64,000 nucleotides of DNA from an uncultured Clostridia bacterium (GCA_947086925.1 CAMUAL010000003.1:1-64000), one strand, 5' to 3'. Shown: positions 26,801 through 35,646, counted from the stretch's first letter. Translations and numbers: made by a program. Notes: a model not told the origin generated them from the letters alone.

Positions 26801-27085
26801 GAATCCGCCTAAGGCAACGGCAGAACCTACCGTGGTGCTTTGCACCGAATCGGTTGCAAGATAAACGCCTGCGGCTATTGCGAAATTTTCCGCGGCGGTG
26901 TAATCGGAGGGAGAATCTTTTCCTTCTACGGGAGTCATAACGTCGGATATTTGCTGGTAAATATCAAACGCCATAAAACTTTGTTCGGCATACAGATTAC
27001 CGTTTGCCGTAAATATGAAAAATACTATGGAAATAATGGGAAAAAGCGCGAAAAGCAGTTTTGTCCTTTTAATATGCCATCTCAT
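20837..27085 (-). CDS. Giant exported protein (2082 aa), repetitive beta-type modules plus Ala-rich helical tail
   Basis: Not recognised. A basic N-terminus, a hydrophobic stretch (about residues 10-28) and an Ala just after form a likely signal peptide. Residues 35-290 are a unique domain. From about 300 to 1460 loosely related modules recur, each with an outer strand pattern then a phrase like TVYVKLNDIGFKLDLSD, VIYVAINDIRIKFAMSD, or TLYLSLGQNKYYLGTSD and an amphipathic helix. This suggests a repeated lipoprotein-like fold. From about 1465 to the end the protein is Ala-rich and strongly helical (repeats such as AAKKADKATQAAAEATAADK). There is no LPXTG motif and no C-terminal membrane segment. 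GGAG precedes ATG 27085. A surface or envelope role is inference. Confidence 0.85.
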   Translation of the reverse strand: MRWHIKRTKLLFALFPIISIVFFIFTANGNLYAEQSFMAFDIYQQISDVMTPVEGKDSPSDYTAAENFAIAAGVYLATDSVQSTTVGSAVALGGFYTQNVTNYRSKTGGELFQESISLSGIVSLAEQRYFKNGALLYRKGNASGGKLKSWSDNITELSDAVYRQRYGIIPQEITKYSVTSNSIISGKFVSSADDSFTYELVLDAAEAWKYSQYEMMTYAGTSKYPEFDSCRIVYTIDSQWRILEMQMYDVYSVNVSVGNVKCTSTLTETFSYTEGYMPERAQPLIDYVPTGNTSGSIDTEKGPADYLGEAYGDYISGEKILYADATVNLLDEVIKVTAAIDVKNNDYRFTIGDNVFAAYKNDTLYLSLGQNKYYLGTSDLTSLLGLFGLDFGGDSEDGSGLLDAGLLDVLFENHEITETDTHVNINMPFELTGINIDVTMGLKKTDDGATVADTISAEIAYGDISVSVNARIADYIELPELNENDYRPLKPILDSVVNTAFGKTFKADLRGEISTDEAKEEFTASVNLDITDGIKAQGYLRVSGVNAEFAYIDNTVYVKLNDIGFKLDLSDAEGVLNSVTDAYGSVNEFINNISGLLGETKTAEIEKVLTAVDDVIAKLGERPDKDEIINNLGFIIPELNADSVFALIDDLAISDDGIELTITPRSGTPYTVSVSVANGYVSGASVNGLNVSGYTLNLNAAVTCGKEYDISVDESEYADLAVITRLTPALTAILKSNVIELGDISGLLNSSVISGMISGNAYISLNPLCLVAELTFRTHNVSLRYENDVIYVAINDIRIKFAMSDIDSLIDEISKYMTESEAATVAEVISEGLKYTSLIQNALGGKTLAEIVSCITHVSDYDNGGITVVFSAGDFNASVNLYATNTSLTIDAYNVNYGADIYDSNICVTVTPLNAMPAFAFDEDSYVNLAEIQSYIAPVMNMLRQRYFSLTFGGGVLDRKNEATTVSGQLKVELTKGFANIYVNILLGGKTGDQSIEVYLLDTTDYENADGFDLLNLTAYINYNGFNAKIDCKSALRIVGAIRSILNLDIPMLDGILEDVADETLDTSVFETFEIAGLDDLRDALNSIFSLAGNIQGGASGGINGILGLLSDTMLDSILGGVSIQFENSLLKINIDNGLFDNTLSGKKASVVIGHDGELLTYVQIANLIANGDTVNFTANLSCEEFAPITPPEGNNIKDFTSLDDLLFTVIKTASLREFEITGEIALNLLGIVKPEIPFDIKVKILDDGTTVAAVKMEVPYKVGGMLKRTNSYIYFVNDMLYFVVDVWNNGAFSAGSYKTTEMKSATIDEFLSNPIDYLFYLIRMADLAESQIKNAISGAGGGTPSTDLNQILKTYSYADNKYTFKIGLKELSGSSDLNDLNVVLSTTPDGYVSGLSLDTQFTNMNITLALNNTTLSNLDLNPDGTVSGTKDMGFVDFGLGSAASPLKDKYAIDNLEDAMAVLFPVEAAETFGVKAAKKADKATQAAAEATAADKAVNTSKTEMQDSNAKLTEAREKLASIPEDSFGYSRAEAQVKLAEQAARQAEDAYAAAIQNRITKAQEAIDAARSAYYYAQKAAEYAETASSLETVRSYAAAGSAAQATVYAMQSTTDALVAAVNAATSAGDDGTAVLNAAQALLEEINESIPTTATRAARAAQIACRQTATEAVTLSNKAASYAESCEWFTASQYAADALDTINAMITATQAATEAARLSGNDELISETNENAANVNEILNNTVTKTANAAISAANAIAADGKNIIDAALTDAKENNCESSTLKIKEALDYAEKAIIAARGATNAAMLIDDETVSENAQTAAKAATNAAEYIGNNALDAIYSISGIYSEQIQNASTDLSGINSAAGTLTRINELIDIASAAKQYAGENASTVIKTIYTVAAKSADTLLRRANTVLYSAAVNYANSVNTAVNNALNKSFGTTAYSDVQNYSNAITNAANEISEIASALQSAVKAVNGVYSKTYALLSDDDYAEFYALLTETLTGDSGLESASVLLQNAAISAQNGSAKMVTASNSLKWSASDFFGSAMNSAKSAATDCESAANSAKESADLTVESLNELISLYNGISR

Positions 27086-27214
27086 GAGAATCTCCGTCGA
27101 TTAAATCGCCTGTGAAATTGCACCCGCATTGCGTTTTTTACGGTGCGCAAAATTTAATGAAATATTTACAGTATAGCAGTAGGACTATATATATAAATAT
27201 ATTATCCTATATAA

Positions 27215-27243
27215 ATTATACAGCGAGCGGAGTTAAAAGTAAA
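27215..27243 (-). promoter_or_regulatory. Possible promoter of the giant exported protein gene
   Basis: On the minus strand, TTTACT (27238-27243), a 17-base spacer and TATAAT (27215-27220). The leader would be about 120 bases and would contain the AT-rich near-palindrome at 27181-27208. A weaker alternative -10 box, TATACT, is at 27170-27175. Confidence 0.45.
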
Positions 27244-27376
27244 GTTTTTAAGAAAAATTTCGCGTTTGAATTAGCTTTTGGCGGCAAAAAATTGGACTTT
27301 TTTGTCGTATTTTGAAAATCGGATTAAAAGCAAAGGTGAATTCTCGTTATCGTATGTAATTTTGATTGCCGCATTC

Positions 27377-27405
27377 TTGACACAAAGCGGGTGTTGTGGT
27401 ATAGT
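27377..27405 (+). promoter_or_regulatory. Promoter of the P-type ATPase, predicted leaderless
   Basis: Perfect TTGACA (27377-27382), a 17-base spacer and TATAGT (27400-27405). Six bases (TAAAGC) separate the -10 box from ATG 27412, and no ribosome site is present. Confidence 0.82.
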
Positions 27406-27411
27406 TAAAGC

Positions 27412-30198
27412 ATGAAAAAAACAAAGGCAACAAACAACCCTGCCATTTCGCAGAATACGGGGGTTTCGCCTCTCGACAAAACGACAGAAAACGAGATTAA
27501 ACTTGCCCGTCGCATGATAGCGGAGGACGAGTCCGAGCCGATTGCAAGTTCGCGCACCAAAAAGTCCGAACAAAAGGCAAAGACTCAATCGGATAAAGAG
27601 CAGTCGTTGAAAGAGAAAGAAACTCTTAAACGGTTAAGCGAATTGCCCAAGGTGGTCACAAAGGATTCAAACACGGTTGATTTACCTGTCGACCGCGATG
27701 TTTTCGAGGTAAACGGCGGCGAACCCCTGCAAAAGCGCAGTAATACCATAGACGGCACAATGCTGAGTCAGGATAAGCTTGCCGCACAGAAAAAAAAGCG
27801 CAGACGGTATGTAAATACGGATTATTCCGCTGCCGAAAGGTACGACCCCGAATACACCGTCGGACTCACCTCGTTTCAGGTCGAAAAGAGGGAAGCGGAC
27901 GGATTCATAAACGTAACAAAGCGCAAAACGGGTAAATCTTACGGCAGAATATTCTTTTCGAATATCTTTACGTTCTTCAACCTTCTTGTTTTTATAGTGG
28001 CGTTCGCGCTCATAGCGGTGGGAGCGTCGTTTAACCAACTTTTGTTTTTGGTAATAGCGGTTGCCAACCTTTTGATAGGCATTATTCAGGAAATCAAGAG
28101 TAAGGTCACCGTCGAAAAACTCAACCTTATAACCGCGCCGTCGGCAATGGTAATACGCGACGGCGAAAAGCGTGCGATTCCCATATCCGACATAGTATTA
28201 GACGATATTATGTATCTTGAAATGGGCAAGCAGGTTCCCGCGGACGCAGTTATCATAAAGGGCGAAATCGAAGTAAACGAAAGCATGCTTACGGGCGAAA
28301 GTGTTCCCATGCGCAAAAAAGAGGGCGGCGAGCTGTATTCGGGCAGTTTCGTTACAAGCGGTTCGGCTTATGCGCGCGTAAATCAGGTGGGTGCGAACAA
28401 CTACGTAGAAACGCTCACGTCGTACGCCAAAAAGTACCGCAAGCCGAAGTCGGAGCTTCAAAATTCCATACGGCTCATAATACGCGTGGTTGCAATCATA
28501 CTCGTTCCGCTTACCATACTTACCCTTATAAACGCATATAACGATTCGGGACTTGCCGAGCTTACGACAATGGAAAAGTGGAGAAGCATAATTTCCAAAA
28601 CATCCGGCTCTGTAATAGGCATGATACCTTCCGGCATGTTCCTTCTTACAAGCAGTGCGCTTGCGGTATCGGTTATAAGACTTGCGAAGAAGAAGACTCT
28701 CGTGCAAGATTTGTATTGTATAGAAATGCTCGCCCGCGTAGACGTGCTGTGCCTTGACAAAACGGGCACGATAACCGACGGCAGCATGCAGGTGAACAAC
28801 GTAATCGAGATTAAGGGAGGCACGCCTCAGTCACACTCGCTTGCCGACATAATAGGCGGTATGCTGACTGCAACCGAGGATAACAACCAAACGGCTTTGG
28901 CACTTGCAAACAAATTCGGTTACAACAGTTCTCTGAAAGCAAAAGCCGTTATTCCGTTTTCGAGTCAGCGCAAGCTTTCGGCGGTTACGTTCGAAGACGA
29001 GGGGACTTACATGCTCGGTGCGCCCGAATTTGTACTCAAAGACATGGGCGTGCGAATCGAAAAGATAGTAAGCGAAAACGCGGCAAACGGTTACCGCGTG
29101 CTTGTTTTGGCACATTCTCCCGCGGAAATCGTGGGAGAAAAACTGCCTGCGGTGCGCAGACCCGTGTGTCTTATAGTAATAGAGGACCATATACGCGACG
29201 ACGCAGTCGAAACCATAAAATGGTTTAAAGAAAACAACGTATCCGTTAAAGTTATTTCGGGAGATAACCCCATAACCGTTTCGGAAGTTGCAAAGCGCGT
29301 CGGAGTTGAAAACGCCGAGCTCTACATTTCGCTCGACGGACTGAGCAATCAGGAAGTAATAGAAGCGGCGGCGAAATACACGGTGTTCGGCAGAGTTACG
29401 CCCGAGCAAAAGTGTCTGCTTGTAAAGGCGCTTAAAGCAAAAGGGCACACCGTAGCCATGACGGGCGACGGCGTAAACGACATTTTGGCTATGCGTGAGG
29501 CGGATTGCAGCGTTGCTATTGCCTCGGGCAGCGACGCGGCGCGCAACGTAAGTCACCTTGTGTTGCTCGACAGCAACTTTACAAGCATGCCCGACGTGGT
29601 TAAAGAGGGCAGACGGGTAATCAACAATATTCAGAAAGCAAGCTCGCTGTTCTTAATGAAAACATTCATGAGCATGGCTCTTTCGATAATTTTCCTTATA
29701 TTGCGAAAGCAGTATCCGTTCGATACGTCAAACCTTCTTTTGTTGGAGCTTCTCGTTATAGGACTTGCGAGCTTTGCGCTTGCTTTTCAGCGTAACACCG
29801 ACATTATACGCGGCAAATTTCTGTCAAACGTAATAGGGCGATGCGTCCCGGGAGGCATTACTCTTACGTGTGCGGTAATGGCGGTTTATCTGTACGGACA
29901 ACATGCGGGTGCCGCGCTTCCTACGGCAATGTACGAAAGCATGCTCGTAGTGGCAATGACATATACCGGCATGATGGTGCTTTACAAAACGTGCGAACCG
30001 TTTGACGTGTTCAGAGTGGTTTTAATGATAACCGTGCTTACGCTGAGTATTGTGGCGGTTGTGTTCCTGCCGGAATTTTTCGGTGTTACAAAAATGAACA
30101 AAGGCGAACTTTATTTTGTTACTACCGTAATTTTGGCAAGTTATTTCCTTGTTTCGATTCTTATGCGCATTATGCGCGCCGCAAAGCTGTTGCACTGA
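27412..30198 (+). CDS. Cation-transporting P-type ATPase
   Basis: A 928-residue membrane pump. All hallmark motifs are present: LTGES near residue 293 (actuator domain), phosphorylation site DKTGTITDG with Asp449, and the hinge TGDGVNDILAMREAD (684-698). Paired membrane segments lie near residues 180-225 and 350-430, with several more in the last 180 residues. The sequence style resembles CtpE-like calcium/cation pumps more than heavy-metal pumps, and there is no N-terminal CxxC metal site. Residues 1-140 are an unusual charged, low-complexity extension. The transported ion is uncertain. The mRNA is predicted to be leaderless. Confidence 0.93.
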   Translation: MKKTKATNNPAISQNTGVSPLDKTTENEIKLARRMIAEDESEPIASSRTKKSEQKAKTQSDKEQSLKEKETLKRLSELPKVVTKDSNTVDLPVDRDVFEVNGGEPLQKRSNTIDGTMLSQDKLAAQKKKRRRYVNTDYSAAERYDPEYTVGLTSFQVEKREADGFINVTKRKTGKSYGRIFFSNIFTFFNLLVFIVAFALIAVGASFNQLLFLVIAVANLLIGIIQEIKSKVTVEKLNLITAPSAMVIRDGEKRAIPISDIVLDDIMYLEMGKQVPADAVIIKGEIEVNESMLTGESVPMRKKEGGELYSGSFVTSGSAYARVNQVGANNYVETLTSYAKKYRKPKSELQNSIRLIIRVVAIILVPLTILTLINAYNDSGLAELTTMEKWRSIISKTSGSVIGMIPSGMFLLTSSALAVSVIRLAKKKTLVQDLYCIEMLARVDVLCLDKTGTITDGSMQVNNVIEIKGGTPQSHSLADIIGGMLTATEDNNQTALALANKFGYNSSLKAKAVIPFSSQRKLSAVTFEDEGTYMLGAPEFVLKDMGVRIEKIVSENAANGYRVLVLAHSPAEIVGEKLPAVRRPVCLIVIEDHIRDDAVETIKWFKENNVSVKVISGDNPITVSEVAKRVGVENAELYISLDGLSNQEVIEAAAKYTVFGRVTPEQKCLLVKALKAKGHTVAMTGDGVNDILAMREADCSVAIASGSDAARNVSHLVLLDSNFTSMPDVVKEGRRVINNIQKASSLFLMKTFMSMALSIIFLILRKQYPFDTSNLLLLELLVIGLASFALAFQRNTDIIRGKFLSNVIGRCVPGGITLTCAVMAVYLYGQHAGAALPTAMYESMLVVAMTYTGMMVLYKTCEPFDVFRVVLMITVLTLSIVAVVFLPEFFGVTKMNKGELYFVTTVILASYFLVSILMRIMRAAKLLH

Positions 30199-30256
30199 CA
30201 ATACGGCGGAATATGAGTAAAAAGTCCCAAAGAAAAACTCCGTTCGGAGGCGAAAG

Positions 30257-32626
30257 GTGATTAAAGAAGTTCCCATAAACGATAACTGGCTGTACAGAAA
30301 AGGTTTTAACCCCAAGTGCGTAGACAGCGAATTTGATTTGGCGGACAGTTTATGGTCCGACAGTTTTATAGTACAGTTGCCGCATAACGTGGGTTGCTCG
30401 AATGCGGATTATTTCGACGAGCACTCTATGCGCACGCTTAGCACCTATTCGCGCCTTTTGAACGTACCCGAAATGTACAACGGTAAAAGATTGTTGCTTA
30501 AAGCTGAGGGCATACTTTCGTATGCGGAAGTGTACGTAAACGGGATTTTCGTTACGAGTCACAAGGGAGAATCGCAGTTCACTGCCGATATAACCGCTCC
30601 CGTAAAATACAATTACGATAACCGCATAGTTATAAAGGTGGATTCCACTTACAAGGACGGCGGCACTCTGCCGCGCGGACCGCTAACGCAGTTCGGCGGA
30701 ATCTGCCGCGACGTTATTTTTATGATTTGCGACGGGCGCGACATACGCGACGTTTGCGTGCGCACGCAGAAGGTGGGCGAAGGCAGAGTGGTAACCGCCG
30801 ACGTGGAGTTGTTCGATTATTACCCCGACACCGAGTTGGAGGGAGAAGTTCTTGATTCGAACGGCAAAAAAGTATGCACGCTCGCAACTCGCACGGTGCA
30901 AAATTCGTCGGTGCGTCTTAAAGGCGAAGCGGCCGACGTGGAATGTTGGGAACCGGACAATCCGGTGCTTTATACCGCAGTAATAAGGTTGAAAAGCGGA
31001 AAAAAGACTCTCGACATAAAAAGAACCGAGTTCGGTTTCGTGTCGGCTCAATTCAAGCGCGACGGCTTTTATTTAAACGGCAAGCCTCTTAAACTGATAG
31101 GGTTGCTCAGAGCGGACTGTTACCCCGTTATAGGTCGCAGCGCAACTTCCGCAACCGAGCGTAATGACGCAAGACTTATAAAAAAATCGGGTTGCAACGC
31201 TGTGCGCACAATGGGTATAGCAAGCCGCGACTTTATAGACGAGTGCAACCGCATAGGACTTCTCGTTATAGAAGACATTTACGGCGACGGTTTTATAGGC
31301 ACCGACTCGAATTGGCGCGAAGGCTATGTTTCGGATATAACCGATATGATTCTGCGCGACCGCAACAACCCCTGCATAATAGGTTGGGGAGTGCGCGTAA
31401 ACAATTCGGCTGACTGCGACGAACTGTATTTTAAAGCTTCGAAAGCGGCAAAAGAAGCCGACCCTACCCGCGCTACGGTGGGTGCACGCAGTTTTGTTTC
31501 GAGCAGAATGTACGAGGACGTTTTCGCGCTTAACGAAGTGAACCGCACTTCTCGCAGTCGCCGTACTCCCGCAAAGCTTTTCGTGCCGTACATTATAGGC
31601 GAGCACTGCGGCAAGGTGTGTCCGTCGGCGTTTTACGACCGCGAAAGCATAAGGCTCGAACAGGCTCTGCGTCATACGGAGGCGATTAACGACGTTCTCG
31701 GCGGTGCGGCGGCGGGTGCGTTCGGAATGAGTTTTTGCGACTTTACCACGGGACGCGGGCGCGGCACGGGCGATAACGTAAACCGATACGGCGTGTTCGA
31801 TTCGTACCGTAATCCCAAACTTGCGGCGTATGCGTATATAAGTCAGACGGAGCATGAGCCCATTATGGAGCTGTCGGGCAACTTATCGGAATGCGATTAT
31901 ACGGGCAGTTTGTACGTGTTTACAAACGCCGACAGCATTGTGCTTTACAGAAACGGCGAGCGTGCGGGAGAGTTTTTCCCCGAAACCAAAGCTTATCCCA
32001 ACTTAAAGCATCCGCCGATAATAATAGACGATTTCTGCGGCGATTTGCCGACTGCCGAAGTAGGCGACGGCGTAAGGCTTAAAATGTTCAAAAGCGTAAT
32101 CGAAGCGTTTGACAAGCGCGGTGCGGGCAACCTCGGCTTTACGGCGTCTAAAAAAGAGTACGCGCTTAGAAAAATGTGCAAGCTGGACAAAAACGAAATG
32201 ATTGCGCTTATCGAAAAATATTCGCGCATACCGCCCGAGGGAGTAACCTACACTTTCGAGGCGGTATACGGCGGCGAAGTTAAATTAACCCGCACGCTTT
32301 CGCACGAAATAAACAAGACTTTAAAAATCGTACCTTCTTGCGACGGGGTGCTCAAATGCACGAAATCGTACGAACGGATTTCGTTTTCGCTGTTTGCAGA
32401 GGACGGAAACGGCAATGTTCTCGATTACTGCTTTATGCCCGTAACCGTGCGCGCAAGCGGAAGTCTTGCGGTCGAAGGGAGCGGACATCTGAGTATTCAG
32501 GGCGGCAGAGGCGGATTTTTCGTTCGCAGTATTTCGCAAGGACCGGGAATAGTAACGGTAACGACCGAGCTCGGAACGCGCAATTTCAAATTCGACTGCG
32601 AATATTCCGACATAGAGCGTTTTTAA
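30257..32626 (+). CDS. Glycoside hydrolase family 2-like protein lacking the usual acid/base Glu
   Basis: A 789-residue protein with GH2 architecture: a sugar-binding jelly roll (about 1-170), an immunoglobulin-like domain (170-265), a TIM barrel (265-530) and C-terminal beta domains. The barrel shows FYLNGKPLKLIGLLR, NAVRTMGIASRDFIDECNRIGLLVIEDIYG and DRNNPCIIGWGVRVNNS. In active GH2 enzymes the last segment ends NES or similar, with Glu as acid/base. Here it is Asn382-Asn383-Ser. A Glu that fits the nucleophile remains (Glu449, in IIGEHCGK). It may be inactive, use other chemistry, or bind sugars. The start is GTG 30257 after GGAGG. No signal peptide is seen, so it is probably cytoplasmic. 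Confidence 0.85.
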   Translation: MIKEVPINDNWLYRKGFNPKCVDSEFDLADSLWSDSFIVQLPHNVGCSNADYFDEHSMRTLSTYSRLLNVPEMYNGKRLLLKAEGILSYAEVYVNGIFVTSHKGESQFTADITAPVKYNYDNRIVIKVDSTYKDGGTLPRGPLTQFGGICRDVIFMICDGRDIRDVCVRTQKVGEGRVVTADVELFDYYPDTELEGEVLDSNGKKVCTLATRTVQNSSVRLKGEAADVECWEPDNPVLYTAVIRLKSGKKTLDIKRTEFGFVSAQFKRDGFYLNGKPLKLIGLLRADCYPVIGRSATSATERNDARLIKKSGCNAVRTMGIASRDFIDECNRIGLLVIEDIYGDGFIGTDSNWREGYVSDITDMILRDRNNPCIIGWGVRVNNSADCDELYFKASKAAKEADPTRATVGARSFVSSRMYEDVFALNEVNRTSRSRRTPAKLFVPYIIGEHCGKVCPSAFYDRESIRLEQALRHTEAINDVLGGAAAGAFGMSFCDFTTGRGRGTGDNVNRYGVFDSYRNPKLAAYAYISQTEHEPIMELSGNLSECDYTGSLYVFTNADSIVLYRNGERAGEFFPETKAYPNLKHPPIIIDDFCGDLPTAEVGDGVRLKMFKSVIEAFDKRGAGNLGFTASKKEYALRKMCKLDKNEMIALIEKYSRIPPEGVTYTFEAVYGGEVKLTRTLSHEINKTLKIVPSCDGVLKCTKSYERISFSLFAEDGNGNVLDYCFMPVTVRASGSLAVEGSGHLSIQGGRGGFFVRSISQGPGIVTVTTELGTRNFKFDCEYSDIERF

Positions 32627-32677
32627 AGCGCATTGCAATAACAAAAAATATTTAATTTTTATGGAGATATATCTGTA

Positions 32678-34900
32678 ATGGAAGCATGGAAAGGATTTAA
32701 AAAAGGTAATTGGTGCGACGGCATAGACGTGCGCGACTTTATACAGAAGAACTACACGCCTTATACTGGCGGCGACAAATTTTTGGCAAAGCCTACCGCC
32801 AAAACGAAAAAACTTCTTGCGATATACGAGGAGTTGCTTAAAAAGGAGCGGGAGAACAACGGCGTGCTCAGCGTAGACACCGAAAAAGTATCGTCGCTTT
32901 TAAGCTATAAAGCGGGTTATGTGGACCGCGAAAACGAAATAATATTCGGACTTCAAACCGAGCACCCCTTGGAGCGCGGCGTAAATCCGTTCGGAGGAAT
33001 ACGCATGGCGCGCGGCGCGTGCGAGGCTTACGGGTACAAGCTCAGTCAAAAAATCGAGGACAACTTCGAATATAAAACCACTCATAACGACGGCGTGTTT
33101 CGCGTTTATACCGACGAAATGCGCAAATTGCGCAAGTACGGCATATTAACGGGACTTCCCGACGCATACGGCAGAGGACGCATTATAGGCGACTATCGTC
33201 GCGTTGCGCTTTACGGTACCGACCGTCTTATAGCCGAAAAGAAGAAAGACTTCGAGTCGCTTGCGCATAAGTATATGGACGAGAATAACATAAGACTGCG
33301 CGAAGAAGTTTTCCGTCAAATCGATTTTCTCGGTAAACTTGCCCAAATGGCTGCGGAGTACGGCGACGACATAACCCGTCCCGCAGAAAACGCGCGCGAG
33401 GCTATTCAGTGGACTTATTACGGCTATTTGGCGGCAATAAAAGAGCAGAACGGCGCTGCCGAAAGCATAGGACGCACTTCTACGTTCTTCGATATTTACA
33501 TCGAACGCGACTTAAAGGAAAAGCGCATAACGGAAGTCGAGGCGCAGGAACTTATCGATCAGCTCGTGCTTAAACTGCGCTTAAACAGACAGCTCAGAAC
33601 TCCCGAATACAACGAGCTTTTTGCGGGCGACCCCACGTGGGTAACAGAGAGCATAGGCGGTATGGGCGAAGACGGACGTACGCTCGTAACGAAATCGAGT
33701 TTCCGCATACTGCACACTCTTTACAACTTAAACGCATCGCCCGAACCCAACCTAACCGTTTTGTGGAGCGAAAAACTGCCCGACGAGTTTAAGACTTTTT
33801 GTGCGCGCGTAAGCATAGACACAAGCTCGATTCAGTATGAATCCGACGACCTTATGCGCCCTATTTACGGCGACGATTACGGCATTGCATGCTGTGTTTC
33901 GGCAATGAAGATAGGCAAGCAAATGCAATTCTTCGGAGCGCGTTGCAACCTTGCAAAAGTCCTTTTAATGTCAATTAACGGCGGACGCGACGAAATGACG
34001 GGTGAGCGCGTGGCGTTTGAAATGCCGCCGCTTACGGGTAAGCTCGATTACGATGAGGTTTTAAGCCGCTATCATAAGTATATCGATTGGCTTGCCGAAA
34101 CTTATGTAAACACAATGAACATAATTCATTACATGCACGATAAATACGCCTACGAGAAAATTCAAATGGCATTGCACGATACCTACGTAGAGCGTCTTAT
34201 GGCGTTCGGTGCGGCGGGAATATCGGTTGCCGCCGACAGTCTGTCGGCAATCAAGTATGCGTCGGTAACGCCCGTAACTGACGACAGCGGGCTTATTGTG
34301 GATTACAAAACCGAAGGCGATTTTCCCAAATACGGCAACGACGACGACAGGGTAGACGACATAGCCCGTCACTTAACCGATTATTTCTATAACGCGCTTT
34401 GCAAGACTCCTTGCTATCGCGGCGCAAAACACACGTTAAGTCTTCTTACCATTACAAGCAATGTTGTTTACGGCAAAAAGACGGGCGCCACGCCTTGCGG
34501 CAGAAAGAAGGGCGAGCCGTTCGCACCGGGAGCAAACCCGCTTCATAACCGCGAGCACAGCGGCGCGCTTGCATCTCTCAATACGGTGAGCAAGCTCAGT
34601 TACAACGATTGCCGCGACGGAATTTCGAATACGTTCGGAATTGTTCCTTTAACGCTCGGCAAAGACAAAAACACCCGCGAGAAAAACCTCTGCTCGGTGT
34701 TAGACGGCTACTTTATTCGCGGCGGTCATCACCTTAACATTAACGTATACGATAAATCGGTGCTGTTAGACGCTCACGCTCACCCCGAAAAGTACCCCAA
34801 CCTTACGATAAGAGTTTCGGGCTATGCGGTGCGTTTCTGCGTGCTCAGCAAAGGACACCGCGAAGAAGTGCTTAAAAGAACATTTTTCGAGCAAATGTAA
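32678..34900 (+). CDS. pflB: Formate C-acetyltransferase (pyruvate formate-lyase)
   Basis: A 740-residue glycyl radical enzyme converting pyruvate and CoA to acetyl-CoA and formate. The adjacent catalytic cysteines are Cys405-Cys406 in [20 protein letters not shown]. The radical glycine is Gly715 in [10 protein letters not shown]. Both match classical PflB, and the length is normal. The activase gene follows two bases after the stop. The enzyme is oxygen-sensitive, which supports an anaerobic lifestyle. Together with pyk and pta-ackA in the same window it outlines mixed-acid fermentation. Confidence 0.98.
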   Translation: MEAWKGFKKGNWCDGIDVRDFIQKNYTPYTGGDKFLAKPTAKTKKLLAIYEELLKKERENNGVLSVDTEKVSSLLSYKAGYVDRENEIIFGLQTEHPLERGVNPFGGIRMARGACEAYGYKLSQKIEDNFEYKTTHNDGVFRVYTDEMRKLRKYGILTGLPDAYGRGRIIGDYRRVALYGTDRLIAEKKKDFESLAHKYMDENNIRLREEVFRQIDFLGKLAQMAAEYGDDITRPAENAREAIQWTYYGYLAAIKEQNGAAESIGRTSTFFDIYIERDLKEKRITEVEAQELIDQLVLKLRLNRQLRTPEYNELFAGDPTWVTESIGGMGEDGRTLVTKSSFRILHTLYNLNASPEPNLTVLWSEKLPDEFKTFCARVSIDTSSIQYESDDLMRPIYGDDYGIACCVSAMKIGKQMQFFGARCNLAKVLLMSINGGRDEMTGERVAFEMPPLTGKLDYDEVLSRYHKYIDWLAETYVNTMNIIHYMHDKYAYEKIQMALHDTYVERLMAFGAAGISVAADSLSAIKYASVTPVTDDSGLIVDYKTEGDFPKYGNDDDRVDDIARHLTDYFYNALCKTPCYRGAKHTLSLLTITSNVVYGKKTGATPCGRKKGEPFAPGANPLHNREHSGALASLNTVSKLSYNDCRDGISNTFGIVPLTLGKDKNTREKNLCSVLDGYFIRGGHHLNINVYDKSVLLDAHAHPEKYPNLTIRVSGYAVRFCVLSKGHREEVLKRTFFEQM

Positions 34901-34902
34901 CT

Positions 34903-35574
34903 ATGCTCGCAATCCATTCAATCGAAACTCTCGGTGCGCTTGACGGACCGGGGATACGCACGGTAATATTTTTCAGCGGCTGTCCCATGCGTTGCAAATA
35001 TTGCCATAATCCCGACACGTGGCAAGGCGGAGAGAAACGCGATGAAACCGAGCTTGCCGACTTCTGCGTAAGGTACAAGCCGTATTACGGCGCAAACGGA
35101 GGCGTAACGCTTTCGGGCGGCGAACCCTTAATGCAGTCCGACGGCGCGGTAAAACTTCTTGCGCTTCTCGGCGAGCGCGGGATTCATACGGCAATCGACA
35201 CGGGCGGCGGCGTGTACTGTCCCGAGGCGTTAAGATTAGCCGACCTTACCATAATAGACATCAAGCATCCCGACGGCGAGCAATTTTTAAAGCTGACGGG
35301 AGTAAGCAACGAGAATCTCATGAAATCCCTCGAATATTTGCGCGAGCATAAAAAGCGGTTTTGGGTGCGTCATGTGTGCGTTCCCAACCTTACCGATACG
35401 GAAGAAGACATACGAAAAGTAAAAGAACTTGCCGTCGGCGCGGAAAAAATCGAACTGCTTGCTTACCACACAATGGGCGTGCACAAATGGGAGAAGCTCG
35501 GACTTGATTATCCGCTTAAAGGCGTTCCGCCGCTTTCGGCTAAAAAGCTTGACGAGCTTAACGGGATTCTGTAA
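34903..35574 (+). CDS. pflA: Pyruvate formate-lyase activating enzyme
   Basis: A 223-residue radical SAM enzyme that installs the glycyl radical on PflB. The [4Fe-4S] motif is Cys27-x3-Cys31-x2-Cys34 in FFSGCPMRCKYCHNP. VTLSGGEPLMQ follows as the SAM-binding GGE motif. There is no extra ferredoxin-like insert, as is typical for the PflB-specific activase. ATG 34903 is two bases after the pflB stop, so translation is coupled. It may also serve the second glycyl radical enzyme at the window end, although those usually have dedicated activases. Confidence 0.97.
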   Translation: MLAIHSIETLGALDGPGIRTVIFFSGCPMRCKYCHNPDTWQGGEKRDETELADFCVRYKPYYGANGGVTLSGGEPLMQSDGAVKLLALLGERGIHTAIDTGGGVYCPEALRLADLTIIDIKHPDGEQFLKLTGVSNENLMKSLEYLREHKKRFWVRHVCVPNLTDTEEDIRKVKELAVGAEKIELLAYHTMGVHKWEKLGLDYPLKGVPPLSAKKLDELNGIL

Positions 35575-35646
35575 AATAAAGCCACCGAATATAAAAACTT
35601 TCCGCATGTTTGTTTACACCGACGTGCAAAAGTCAAGGAGTAAAAA

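Larger units (their letters stand above)
27086..27411. other. Divergent intergenic region between the giant protein and the P-type ATPase
   Basis: No gene seen in 326 bases. It holds a very AT-rich, near-palindromic segment (27181-27208, arms AGGAcTAtATA and ATatTATCCT), a possible minus-strand promoter (27215-27243) and the plus-strand promoter of the ATPase (27377-27405). A short open frame at 27112-27315 has no ribosome site and is probably chance. Confidence 0.6.
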
